64,000 nucleotides of DNA from CAVPXC01 sp963709505 (GTDB lineage Bacteria; Chloroflexota; Anaerolineae; JAAEKA01), in NCBI GenBank assembly GCA_963709505.1, contig CAVPXC010000028.1, positions 43,307 through 107,306 of the forward strand, given 5' to 3'. Made by a program: the position numbers and the translations under genes. The notes under the pieces are model-generated. The model was not told where the DNA came from. It searched no databases and saw only the letters and a program-made list of their open reading frames with translations. Of this stretch, positions 29,404 through 37,806 are shown one piece after another. Within the stretch, counting starts at the first letter, position 1, and the number at the start of each line of letters is the position of its first letter.

Positions 29404-30654
29404 ATGTCTGAGGTTGCCCTTTATCCTCGTTATGCCCGTGTACGCCTCGAAGAGGCACTGACCGATACCCCGGTGGTGCTGGTACATGGCCCGCGCCAGT
29501 GCGGCAAGACGACGCTGGCGCGCATGGTGGGCGATGCGGCAGGCTATGCCTACATCACGTTCGATGACGATGTACAGCTTGCCGCAGCCCGGTTCGACCC
29601 GGTGGGCTTCGTTGCGGACTTGCCAGACAGGGTGGTACTCGATGAGGTGCAGCGTGTGCCAGATCTGTTCCTGGCGCTCAAATCGGCCGTGGATCGTAGC
29701 CGAACGCCGGGTCGGTTTATTTTGACCGGCTCGACTAACGTGCTCTTGGTGCCCACTCTGGCAGACTCCTTGGCTGGGCGCATGGAGATCCTGCGGCTGC
29801 ACCCGTTGGCGCAGTGTGAGATCGGTAGCAGCCTTCCTCGCTTTCTCGACGCTCTGTTTACTCATGGGTTCAAAAATCGTCGCTATGAGCGCCTCGGGGG
29901 CCAACTTGCCGAACGCATCGTTGCCGGTGGCTATCCAGCAGCGCTCACCCGCGGTTCTCAGCGGCGTCGTGTTGCTTGGTACCGTGACTATGTAGAAACA
30001 CTGGTGCAGCGGGATGTGCGCAATTTGGCGCGGATCAGTTCGTTGGATGTGCTGCCCAGGTTGCTTCAGCTCGCCGCCGGCCAGACAGCTCGTCTTGTGA
30101 ATGTAGCTGAGATGGCAGGCTCATTCCAGTTGAGCCGTCCAACCATCCGAGACTACGTCACGCTCTTGGAACGCGTTTTTCTGGTGGAACATTTGGCGCC
30201 TTGGCACACCAACCGGCTTAGTCGTCTAGTCAAAAGCCCCAAGCTGCACATGGGCGACACAGGAGTGACCGCAGCTCTGCTCGGATTGGATAGCGCCGCT
30301 CTGTGGAAGGATAGAACCCTGCTCGGCCAATTGCTGGAAACTTTTGTATTCCAAGAACTGCGGCGACAGGCTAGCTGGCATGAGTCAGCGCTCGCGTTTC
30401 ACCATTTTCGCGATAGGGACGGCGCGGAGGTGGATATTGTTCTGGAGCGCGGCGTACTTGAACTTGCTGGCATCGAGGTGAAGGCGGCTGCAACCGTGAC
30501 AGAGGCGGATTTTCGCGGTCTGAGGAAGTTACAAGCCGCCGCGGGTGAACGCTTTGTTTCGGGGGTCGTCTTGTATGATGGGGAAAGCAGCATAGGCTTC
30601 GGTGAAGGCTTGTTTGCCGTGCCGATCCGTGCGCTTTGGGAAATGGTTGAATGA
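29404..30654 (+). CDS. AAA ATPase with DUF4143 domain (first of two)
   Basis: 416 residues. The N-terminal ATPase shows Walker A 'GPRQCGKTTL' (about 29-38), Walker B 'DRVVLDEVQRVPDL' and sensor 'ILTGSTN'. The C-terminal DUF4143 half ends in a PD-(D/E)xK-like segment 'FRDRDGAEVDIVLERG' then 'GIEVKAA'. Such proteins are frequent, mobile and poorly understood in archaea and bacteria. A TATAAT at 29390-29395 leaves only an 8-nt leader. Monocistronic, ending head-on to the nitronate monooxygenase gene. Confidence 0.87.
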   Translation: MSEVALYPRYARVRLEEALTDTPVVLVHGPRQCGKTTLARMVGDAAGYAYITFDDDVQLAAARFDPVGFVADLPDRVVLDEVQRVPDLFLALKSAVDRSRTPGRFILTGSTNVLLVPTLADSLAGRMEILRLHPLAQCEIGSSLPRFLDALFTHGFKNRRYERLGGQLAERIVAGGYPAALTRGSQRRRVAWYRDYVETLVQRDVRNLARISSLDVLPRLLQLAAGQTARLVNVAEMAGSFQLSRPTIRDYVTLLERVFLVEHLAPWHTNRLSRLVKSPKLHMGDTGVTAALLGLDSAALWKDRTLLGQLLETFVFQELRRQASWHESALAFHHFRDRDGAEVDIVLERGVLELAGIEVKAAATVTEADFRGLRKLQAAAGERFVSGVVLYDGESSIGFGEGLFAVPIRALWEMVE

Positions 30655-30686
30655 TGTTTTCGCTACACGCCGGAGATGCCAGCCTG

Positions 30687-30720
30687 CGGCCAACCCATCT
30701 GCGCGCAGATGGGTTGGCCG
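30687..30720. terminator. Perfect 34-bp palindrome between convergent genes
   Basis: CGGCCAACCCATCTGCG and its exact complement meet without a spacer, 17-bp arms, between the DUF4143 ATPase stop (30654) and the nitronate monooxygenase stop (30739). There is no T-run. It could act in both directions or be a repeat remnant. Confidence 0.6.
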
Positions 30721-30738
30721 TTGCGAGGCTATTGATAG

Positions 30739-32280
30739 CTACCCCAAAATATCTGTCACCACATCCTGGACATGGTACGGGGTCTGGCCTTGGCGCGAGA
30801 GACGGCGGATACCGTCCAGCCGGTTGCCGAGGGTGACGATGGCCGGCTCCTCCGTCCATTCTCCGTTTAGCTTCTTTACCTGACCTAAACCGACCGAGGC
30901 GAGCAGACCGTTGCAAAGGCAGCGGCGTTCGTCGGTGTTGCGTTCGATGCCGCGATTATTGACGTAGCTATCGATCGGCGCGGCGGCACAGCGCTGGAAG
31001 AGCGTGCGCACCCCTGCTTCGTCCGGTTTGCTGAAGCCGCGCTGTTGGAGAAGACCAATATCACACGTGCGGCGCCTCGCCTCATAGACATCGTCATCCG
31101 ACAAGGTATCTTTCAATTGGACCACTTTGAATGAGAAGCCGGTGGGCGAAAAAATGGTGGTCTTCACCAACGCCGCATCATCGGTTCCGTTGCGCAGTTC
31201 TTTGAGGATCGCCGACCGGTATTCCGGTTTCATGCCTGATTCCTCGGCCAAGGCAAAGGTCGAACCAACCTGGATGCCAAACGCGCCCGCGGCCAGTGCA
31301 TCCTGCAATCGAGCGTGGCTGCCATAACCGCCGGCCAGCCAGAACGGGATTCCAACATCTCTGATGATCGCCAGGTTGGCTTCGTCACGCTCGCCGTAGA
31401 TGGGCTGCCCCTCCTCGTCCTTCTTCAATGGACCCACAGGGTTGGCATTGTGACCGCCTGCCGTGTGGTGTTCGATGATAAAGCCGTCAGGGGCCTCGCT
31501 GTCGCTCTCGGCCAGCGCCTTGACCAGCTCCTCCAGCGACGCGATGGCCAGAAAGGCCGGCCGCTCCAGCGGGATACGTGCAAATACACCGCCCGCAACT
31601 TCCTTGGGATCAAACGAGATGGCGAATTGCTCGCCAGGTCCGGCATACAGCACCGACAGGCTGCGGGTCACCTCTTGATGGCTGGCAAGACGCGAACGGA
31701 TGGCGGGCAGGCCGTCCGGATTGCCCGCGCCGACGATAACGCCGTCAACCCCGGCGAGCATGGCGCCGTACATGATGTAGATCAGCGGCAAATCGATCTT
31801 GTTCAGGAAATTGATGAAGATCTTGCCATCGTGTCCTTCTTTGGCAAGCCAGACTTCGGCGAACCCGGTGGCGATCAACAGTTCGATAATGCTATAGTCG
31901 AACTTGAGCGGAGTCGGCCCGTCTACGCCGTTGGGCGCACCAAAGGTTGTTTTGCCGTCCTCTGAACGGACCACCTGCATCGGCGCGCTGCGGAAGCGGG
32001 CGTCGGGGGCTTTTCCACCTTCGATAAAATAGCGGTCACAGATTCTGCGCCCCACATCGGTTCCGAACTTGGCATCGAACGCACTGAAGGCGCGACGTGC
32101 ATGCCCGCCCGGATCACCCAGTTGCAGCAGCCGCACATACACGACGTCGAGCGCGGTGCCCGAGACGGTGCCGGCTGTCTCGCCAGGCCGTTCCGTGGCC
32201 ACCGCTCGCGCCAGCCTCCAGTTCGAGACATAGACGCCCATCCCACCCTGAATCAACTTGATCTGTTGAAGAAATTGCAT
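30739..32280 (-). CDS. Nitronate monooxygenase / 2-nitropropane dioxygenase family flavoprotein
   Basis: 513 residues from ATG 32280 ('MQFLQQIKLIQGGMGVYVSN'). The NPD-type FMN barrel shows 'VDGVIVGAGNPDGLPAIR', the His-containing 'IIEHHTAGGHNANPVGP' and 'IPFWLAGGYGSHARLQDALA' followed by 'AGAFGIQVGSTFA'. It is about 150 residues longer than classic nitronate monooxygenases and closer in size to PfaD-like enoyl reductases, so the substrate is open. The extra C-terminal part includes a cluster of Cys. No operon partner. Confidence 0.8.
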   Translation of the reverse strand: MQFLQQIKLIQGGMGVYVSNWRLARAVATERPGETAGTVSGTALDVVYVRLLQLGDPGGHARRAFSAFDAKFGTDVGRRICDRYFIEGGKAPDARFRSAPMQVVRSEDGKTTFGAPNGVDGPTPLKFDYSIIELLIATGFAEVWLAKEGHDGKIFINFLNKIDLPLIYIMYGAMLAGVDGVIVGAGNPDGLPAIRSRLASHQEVTRSLSVLYAGPGEQFAISFDPKEVAGGVFARIPLERPAFLAIASLEELVKALAESDSEAPDGFIIEHHTAGGHNANPVGPLKKDEEGQPIYGERDEANLAIIRDVGIPFWLAGGYGSHARLQDALAAGAFGIQVGSTFALAEESGMKPEYRSAILKELRNGTDDAALVKTTIFSPTGFSFKVVQLKDTLSDDDVYEARRRTCDIGLLQQRGFSKPDEAGVRTLFQRCAAAPIDSYVNNRGIERNTDERRCLCNGLLASVGLGQVKKLNGEWTEEPAIVTLGNRLDGIRRLSRQGQTPYHVQDVVTDILG

Positions 32281-32503
32281 TGTTATCCTTCTTCCTCGAC
32301 GACACCCAGGCAAATGTCGACAAAACTAGCTCCGCCTGGACTCTCTGGACTTTACGGTTGAACCCTGACCATCGGGTTCCAGCAACCCAATAAAGATAGG
32401 AGTCTTGCTCCAGTGTGTGTAGTAGCATTTGCTGTGCAAACCAGCGTAGAATTTTACCACACTTCCGTTCAAAAAAGACGTAGGTCTGGTCACATTGCCA
32501 GGA

Positions 32504-32605
32504 CGCAGGTTGCAGATGGCACGTTGCAGGTGGCAGGTGGCAGGTTGTAGAAAACGTGCCAATTGCCATCTGCAACCTGCAACTTGCAACTTGCCAGCTG
32601 CAACC
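32504..32605. repeat. GCAGGTTGCA-rich inverted repeat, copy 1
   Basis: The left half is built of GCAGGTTGCAGATGGCACGT-like words and the right half of their complements (GCCATCTGCAACCTGCAACT). Similar structures lie at 46902-46990, 49373-49467 and 60213-60325, all intergenic and with different exact sequences. Confidence 0.65.
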
Positions 32606-32615
32606 TCTTCACAAC

Positions 32616-33743
32616 CTACAGCACAAAATCCTGGTAGGTCTCCGTCGTAATGAGTGAGAACTCCGCTTCGGGATAGGCACCGCTCCAGTTGCGCGGCGCG
32701 GCGATCGCTTTCTTGGTCGACCACTTGCATTCATAGCCGAACAGCCGCCCCTCACGCTCTTCGACCAGATCGACTTCCTGCCCGTCGTAGGTTCGCCAGA
32801 AATACACATTCGCGCAAATGGGTGCATAGGCGCGGTGCTTCATGCGTTCGATCACTACGAAGTTCTCCCAGAGTTGGCCTACATCGCTGCGCTGATCCAG
32901 TCGATTGAATTGAGCGATCAGGGCATTACGAATGCCAACGTCGAAGAAGTAGTATTTCGCTTTGCTGGTGACTTCCTGGCGGAGGTTACGGCTGAAGCCG
33001 CCGAGCCGAAAGATGACAAAAGACTTCTCCAAAAGATCCAAATAGCGCTGCACGGTCTTGACATCTATGGCCACCTGGCTTGCCAGCTCGTTCAAGGATA
33101 CCTCGTGCCCCACCTGAAACGCCAACAGCTTGAGCAGTTCGACCAGTGTGCGTGAGCTGCGCACGCGATCGAAAGTCAGGATATCCCTCAATAGATACGA
33201 ATTGGCAATTTCGCTGATGGTCTCGATCTTGGCGGCCACGGTCGGTGCTGCGATCACCTCAGGGTATGAGCCATAGACCATGAACTCACCCAGGCGCTCG
33301 CGCAGTTCGAAACGACTTTGCCTGGCCAGCAACTCGCTCTGCGCGATCGGGTAAAGGACGAGCGTGCGCTTGTGGCCGGTCAGCGGATCACCCACCTGTC
33401 CGGCTAGCTCGAAGGATGATGACCCCGTCGCAATAACCCGGATTCCCGGCACCTGATCGACGATGATCTTGAGGGCTAAGTCGATGTTGGGGATGCCCTG
33501 GGCCTCGTCGATCGCCAACAGCTCATAGCCTTCCACATAGGGCAGGATCTGGCTGAAGTCCTGTGAGCCCAACACCTGCTGTGTATGGATGTTGTCCCCC
33601 AAATCCAACTTGTAGCGCAGCGGGGTCTGCGCCAGATACCTCTGCAACAAAGTCGTCTTACCCACCCGGCGCGGCCCACTGATGACCAAGACCCTGTTCG
33701 GCTGCAGGTGCGTCTCCAAAGGCTCGTAAGCCCGTTTTATCAT
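32616..33743 (-). CDS. AAA ATPase with DUF4143 domain (second of two)
   Basis: About 375 residues. Walker A 'GPRRVGKTTL', Walker B 'YELLAIDEAQGIPNI', sensor 'VIATGSSSFEL' and the C-terminal nuclease-like 'FWRTYDGQEVDLVEEREGRL' then 'GYECKWS'. A winged-helix stretch, 'LNELASQVAIDVKTVQRYL', lies in the middle. Start is ATG 33743 (GTG 33761 is possible but lies inside a palindrome). Only distantly similar to the 29404 gene. Two operator-like palindromes sit directly upstream. Confidence 0.85.
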   Translation of the reverse strand: MIKRAYEPLETHLQPNRVLVISGPRRVGKTTLLQRYLAQTPLRYKLDLGDNIHTQQVLGSQDFSQILPYVEGYELLAIDEAQGIPNIDLALKIIVDQVPGIRVIATGSSSFELAGQVGDPLTGHKRTLVLYPIAQSELLARQSRFELRERLGEFMVYGSYPEVIAAPTVAAKIETISEIANSYLLRDILTFDRVRSSRTLVELLKLLAFQVGHEVSLNELASQVAIDVKTVQRYLDLLEKSFVIFRLGGFSRNLRQEVTSKAKYYFFDVGIRNALIAQFNRLDQRSDVGQLWENFVVIERMKHRAYAPICANVYFWRTYDGQEVDLVEEREGRLFGYECKWSTKKAIAAPRNWSGAYPEAEFSLITTETYQDFVL

Positions 33744-33760
33744 AGCAGCAGTATACTGCA

Positions 33761-33821
33761 CTCCATAAATTTAGTCAAATTTATGGAGTTGTGTTCCATA
33801 GATTTAGCTAAATTCATGGAA
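33761..33821. promoter_or_regulatory. Pair of palindromes upstream of the DUF4143 ATPase gene
   Basis: Palindrome 1 (33763-33786) has perfect arms CCATAAATTT / AAATTTATGG; palindrome 2 (33796-33819) has arms CCATAGATTTAG / CTAAATTCATGG with two mismatches. They share a consensus and start 33 bp apart, close to three helical turns, a spacing suited to cooperative repressor binding. They cover the expected promoter region of the ATPase gene. Confidence 0.55.
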
Positions 33822-33967
33822 TTCGTTTTTCGCCTGGATTGCAGGCTGCAGACAGAGATGCCGGCTCGCCGGCAAGCCACCTGCGAGCAGCCGGGCTGGC
33901 CATTTACCCCCGGAGCCTGGTGATCTGTGGAGGGTTTAGGACTATGCTGCACTGCGTCAAATTGCCG

Positions 33968-33996
33968 TTGACAAACCGATCGATAGGCGCGACAAT
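33968..33996 (+). promoter_or_regulatory. Candidate sigma-70 promoter for the alpha/beta hydrolase gene
   Basis: A perfect TTGACA (33968-33973), 17-bp spacer and GACAAT (33991-33996), about 150 nt before the start at 34144. The rest of the 33822-34143 gap shows no gene. Confidence 0.5.
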
Positions 33997-34143
33997 GGAG
34001 ACGGGGACGATGCTTTAGGCGCCATGTCTGACATACCGAGTCGTGCTGGCGCGGGGAAAGGAAGGAAAAATGTCTAACCAACTGCTGTCCAACACCTGTC
34101 ACGTTCATGCCGCTGTCTTAGTAGCATATAAGGAGATGAACCC

Positions 34144-35355
34144 ATGATCGCCCCATCCACCATGCGCCGCGAGGCTGTTGTGCCGGCTGAGGAGACCGTC
34201 GCGGGAGCTGGCGCTGCCTCGCTTAGCTTCGAGAATCTGGCTGCTATAGGACTGGACGCCTTGACCTTCAAGCCGCCTTTGCCGGTGCTTTCGATACTGG
34301 GCCTGCCAAATTCCTGGGTGCAGCGCAAGAACCCCTATTCGGAGTACAGGATCATCAACGTCTGGCGGCTGGGCCGCACCCTGCGCTTCCTGGCCAACGT
34401 CACCATCCCATCGATGCCCCATACGCCGCCAGTCTTTGGCGTACCGCTAGTGAATCGTCTGTTCTGGCAGCCCACGGTGATCCTGCAACGGCCCGACCAC
34501 AACGGGAGCTACACCTCGTATCCGGACGAGGCATGGTTCTTCGTCAACGGCGTGGCTACCAACGACTCGGTGGCGCAGGTCAACAGTGCGCACCTGTCCC
34601 ACCTCTTCCACCGTCCGCTCACCATGATCCAGAACTCCACGGACTCGCTGCTGGTGGATCTGCTGGAGTGCATCGTGGGTAAAGGCTGGTACCGCTTCAC
34701 GGAGGCTGCCACCAAGGCCTTTCCGCCCATTTACGACGCGCTCAAGCGTGAGGACAAGCGCCGGGTCGTGGTGATCGCCCACTCGCAGGGGACGATCATC
34801 ATGGCTACCGTGTTGAGGATGCTCGCCGCCGTGTTGAGCCCACCGCCGGAGGAACCTGAGCTGGCGTTCGAAGCGCTGTTCGGCGCCGAGGCGCCCCTAT
34901 ACGCCCCGCCGGAGTTCGTCTATCCGGATCAGGATCCCTGGCGTGCGGAGGACTTCGCGCCCGTGACCGAAGAAGAGCTGGCTAAGCTGGAGGTGTATTG
35001 CTTTGCCAACTGCGCAAACACCATGAAGTACATCCGCACCGGCGTTGGGGGCAAGCCCATTCCCTGGATCGAGAGCCTTGGCAACGAGTTCGACCTGGTG
35101 GCTCGGCTGGGCATGTTGGCGCCCAAGCCGGCCGAGCGAGGGATCGACATCGACGGCCCCCACTACGTCAGGCACAACGCCTGGGGCCACTTTCTAAACG
35201 CCCACTATCTGTACGACATCGAGACCCGCCAAAAGGTTGGACGCAAGCGCGGCGGCACGGGAGGCGCTGCGCCCTATGTCCTGGCCAACGCCGAAGCCAA
35301 CCCTGACTGCGAAGTGTCGCGGCTGTTCAGCTACATCAACGGCGGCGAGCCTTAG
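34144..35355 (+). CDS. Alpha/beta hydrolase-like protein
   Basis: 403 residues without a signal peptide. The nucleophile elbow is 'VVVIAHSQGTIIMATVL' and a conserved upstream block reads 'AWFFVNGVATNDSVAQ' and 'NSTDSLLVDLLECI', a layout seen in a family of uncharacterised hydrolases of bacteria and fungi. A likely catalytic His lies in 'HNAWGHFLNAHY'. AAGGAGATG precedes the start. Substrate unknown. A strong hairpin follows the gene. Confidence 0.75.
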   Translation: MIAPSTMRREAVVPAEETVAGAGAASLSFENLAAIGLDALTFKPPLPVLSILGLPNSWVQRKNPYSEYRIINVWRLGRTLRFLANVTIPSMPHTPPVFGVPLVNRLFWQPTVILQRPDHNGSYTSYPDEAWFFVNGVATNDSVAQVNSAHLSHLFHRPLTMIQNSTDSLLVDLLECIVGKGWYRFTEAATKAFPPIYDALKREDKRRVVVIAHSQGTIIMATVLRMLAAVLSPPPEEPELAFEALFGAEAPLYAPPEFVYPDQDPWRAEDFAPVTEEELAKLEVYCFANCANTMKYIRTGVGGKPIPWIESLGNEFDLVARLGMLAPKPAERGIDIDGPHYVRHNAWGHFLNAHYLYDIETRQKVGRKRGGTGGAAPYVLANAEANPDCEVSRLFSYINGGEP

Positions 35356-35421
35356 TCCGAGAGTTGATGCCTGGTGGCACAGCCAGGCATCATGCTCGCA
35401 AATCAGAGCGGGCGAATTCCA

Positions 35422-35464
35422 GAGACGCAGCCACAGCCGGCCAGCGCGGCTGTGGCTGCGTCTC
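35422..35464 (+). terminator. Strong hairpin after the hydrolase gene
   Basis: Arms GAGACGCAGCCACAGCC and GGCTGTGGCTGCGTCTC (17 bp, perfect) around a 9-nt loop, about 67 nt after the stop. There is no T-run. Confidence 0.6.
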
Positions 35465-35648
35465 CTCGACGTTGAATTCCATGGATCCAACCAAATCTGT
35501 GGAGCCGCCAGGTCGTTCATGGGTCACCTTGCCAAAAGCACGATTCTCTCAGGTTGAAACTGCTTGGCAATCTGCTTCGCAATGGTACGGATAACCCGCA
35601 TTGAGATGAGGTGTTGTTGGGTGGTGCTTGACGACTTGACTCCGTCCA

Positions 35649-36281
35649 CTACGGTATGTACTCTTCGGCTTGTTCTTTGATGACAACCAACCTGGGGGCA
35701 CACGGAGGTTCCGCCAGGTCAACTTTGTCGTAGACCTCGGCCAGGCTGAGCTGGCACTGAATGGAATCGATGACGGCGACACTGTCAAGCCCTCTGCTTT
35801 CCAGGAATCGCCATGAACCGTCCGGTTCCCGCACATAGTGTTCGAGTTGTGCGATGTCCTGTGCGATCAGAAGGTAGTCGGTCATCAACTCTAGGGCGCG
35901 GTACTGAGCGAACTTCTCACCCCGGTCGTATGCCTCAGTCGATTTTGACAGCACTTCGACGATCACCGTCGGGTTGAGCAGCGTGTCCTCCTGATCGTCG
36001 TCGAAACGCGGCTTGTCACAAACGACGACCAGGTCCGGGTAGGTATACAGTCCGGTGGCGCTGACCTTCACGCGCATATCGCTCGTAAAAACCACACAAG
36101 ATCGGCCCTTGAGTTGTCCAACCAGCAGATACGAGAGGTTGGGCACGATGGCGTTGTGGTTCCTACTGGCGCCTGCCATGGCAAAGACCTCGCCCGCGTA
36201 GTACTCGCTCTTGGTTTCGGCCTGTCGTTCCAGCGCCAGATAGTCTTGCGGTGTCAGAAAAGGCCTGAGTTGTACGCTCAC
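35649..36281 (-). CDS. Uma2 family (DUF820) nuclease-fold protein
   Basis: 210 residues: 'LTPQDYLALERQAETKSEYY', 'GEVFAMAGASRNHNAIVPNL', 'YTYPDLVVVCDKPRF', 'NPTVIVEVLSKSTEAYDRGE', the Uma2 PD-(D/E)xK core with Asp and Glu-x-Leu residues in place. Start GTG 36281 follows AAGGAG and overlaps the TGA of the CHAT gene's reconstructed frame (36278-36281). Uma2 genes are abundant in Chloroflexota and cyanobacteria; their role is not established. Confidence 0.85.
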   Translation of the reverse strand: MSVQLRPFLTPQDYLALERQAETKSEYYAGEVFAMAGASRNHNAIVPNLSYLLVGQLKGRSCVVFTSDMRVKVSATGLYTYPDLVVVCDKPRFDDDQEDTLLNPTVIVEVLSKSTEAYDRGEKFAQYRALELMTDYLLIAQDIAQLEHYVREPDGSWRFLESRGLDSVAVIDSIQCQLSLAEVYDKVDLAEPPCAPRLVVIKEQAEEYIP

Positions 36282-37321
36282 GGTTCTACTCCTTCGTAAT
36301 CTCCTGAGCTTGCTGTCGTCTGGAACACGAGCACACGCTCGCCAGTCGAGCCACGACGGTGGTTGGCGGCCAGGTCAACACGCCGTGCTGCACGAGCTGG
36401 CTATAAAAGGTCGCCGCGAACGCGCGCGCGCCGTGTCAACCGGCACCCGATCTTGCATCGCCACGACCGCCGGGACGCCGGCCTGCAAGAGCTGTGGCGC
36501 CAGGCCGCGAAACGCGTCGGCCGGGCTGGTCGAGGCGGTCTGGCAACTGCCGAGGAAGACCAGTTGCAGCGGGCTGTCCTTGCCCGCCAGCCGGTTGAAC
36601 ATAGCCGCTATATCGCCGGCATAGGTTATCTTGACGTCGTTGTCGTCGCCGGCCAGGAACAAGGCCGCGCCTGTTTGATCCTTGTAAACGCCATGGCCGA
36701 CAATATGGAGAACGTGGTAGTCCCGCCGCAGCGCCGCCTCGATGGCAGGCAGAGAGCAGGGAGCAGGAAGCACGGTCAAGTCCACGGGCAAGCCGGCAGT
36801 GGCAGCCTCCAGCGCCGCAATCTCCACGGTCCGGTCGATGGAGGCCAGCTTGTAGTCGGCCAGGTTCGTTGGGTCGGCGATGGCGACCAGGACCCTCAGC
36901 TTTTCGTCGACGATCTGGCGGCCGGGTGCGGTAGGCAGCGCTGGAAAGCGCGAAAAGGGGGTCTTGACGGCCGCGGCCAGGTCTTGGGCCGGCGCGCCCG
37001 GACCCGCCGGCTGGCGCAGCAGCTCCCAGGGGACGGTGTGCAGCTCGGGCGCAGTTGCGTCGATGCGCAGGCGGATGCGGCACCGGCCGTCGACGCCTGT
37101 GGTCTTATCCCAAGCCTCCTTGACGGAGGAATTGATGAACCAGCGGAACAAGCGCTCGCCGTCGGCGGCCGGGTCGGCGCTGGGCACCCAGGGGAGGAAG
37201 GTGGAATCCAGGAAGCCGCCGGGAGCTGCCGGCCGGCCAGGGTCAATTCGACGGGATATCCCTGCTCTTGACGGTCGAGGATGCGAATTTCGAGGTCGGC
37301 GTAGTCTGTGATGAGGGCCAA
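36278..37321 (-). pseudogene. CHAT-domain protease-like gene with three frameshifts
   Basis: Reconstructed from TTG 37321 (GGAGG 5 nt upstream): 'LALITDYADLEIRILDRQEQ', then after a lost C at 37221-37223 'LPWVPSADPAADGERLFRWF', 'ELHTVPWELLRQPAG', and the CHAT catalytic His and Cys in 'HVLHIVGHGVYKD' and 'LQLVFLGSCQTAST'. The frame shifts again in a GC run (36421-36430), continues 'FAATFYSQLVQHG', shifts near 36380 and ends 'GDYEGVEP' at 36278, shorter than usual. The last frame gives a GTGA overlap with Uma2. CHAT proteins are caspase-like peptidases, some in defence systems. Confidence 0.6.
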
Positions 37322-37467
37322 AGGTCCCTCCGCAGCGCGGATGAGGTTGTGAGCGTGTGACCTGTGCTCAGGTCGCGATCGCAGTGACGACGAAGAGCGG
37401 CGCCGCCAGCAGCGGAACGTGGGGCAGGCTGGGCGTCTGCCGTGCTGCTGCCCGGGAGCGTGGACCA

Positions 37468-37477
37468 ATTATACCAC
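37468..37477 (-). promoter_or_regulatory. Extended -10 element upstream of the CHAT gene
   Basis: Minus-strand GTGGTATAAT about 147 nt before the TTG start. The same 10-mer precedes the biotin carboxylase and DUF4332 genes. Confidence 0.35.
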
Positions 37478-37525
37478 GGGTGGCCAGAAATCGTGTTTTG
37501 CGGACGCATTGTACGTTAAGTCCAA

Positions 37526-37675
37526 ACCCTTCGTACTGCATCGCGCATCAAGGTGTCGGGATTCCATCACAGGAGTCGAGGCTTCAGCCGGGTTTACGTC
37601 GCAGACCCGGCTAAAGCCTCGAACTTCTGCATAATGAGACTCGGCACGTTTTTGCGCAATGCAATACGAAGGGTC
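37526..37675. repeat. 150-nt nested inverted repeat
   Basis: Outer arms ACCCTTCGTA-TGCAT-GCGCA (37526-37547) and TGCGCAATGCA-TACGAAGGGT (37654-37675) enclose an inner stem CGAGGCTT-AGCCGGGT / ACCCGGCTAAAGCCTCG (about 37578-37622). The nested layout would fold into one long rod with internal loops. No gene lies between 37322 and 37806. Confidence 0.65.
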
Positions 37676-37806
37676 TAACACCCGAAGGGTCTGCAAAGCT
37701 GACTAGCGTGTTTGACCACTCTAGGGAGTTTGTGTTATCATTGCGCACTTCTCGGCCCCACTTGCCGATGTAAACCACCCATGCCGTTCCCAGGAGACCA
37801 CCCACA

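Noticed and set aside
34897..35190. Minus-strand frame within the alpha/beta hydrolase gene
   Set aside because: Short shadow without start signal.
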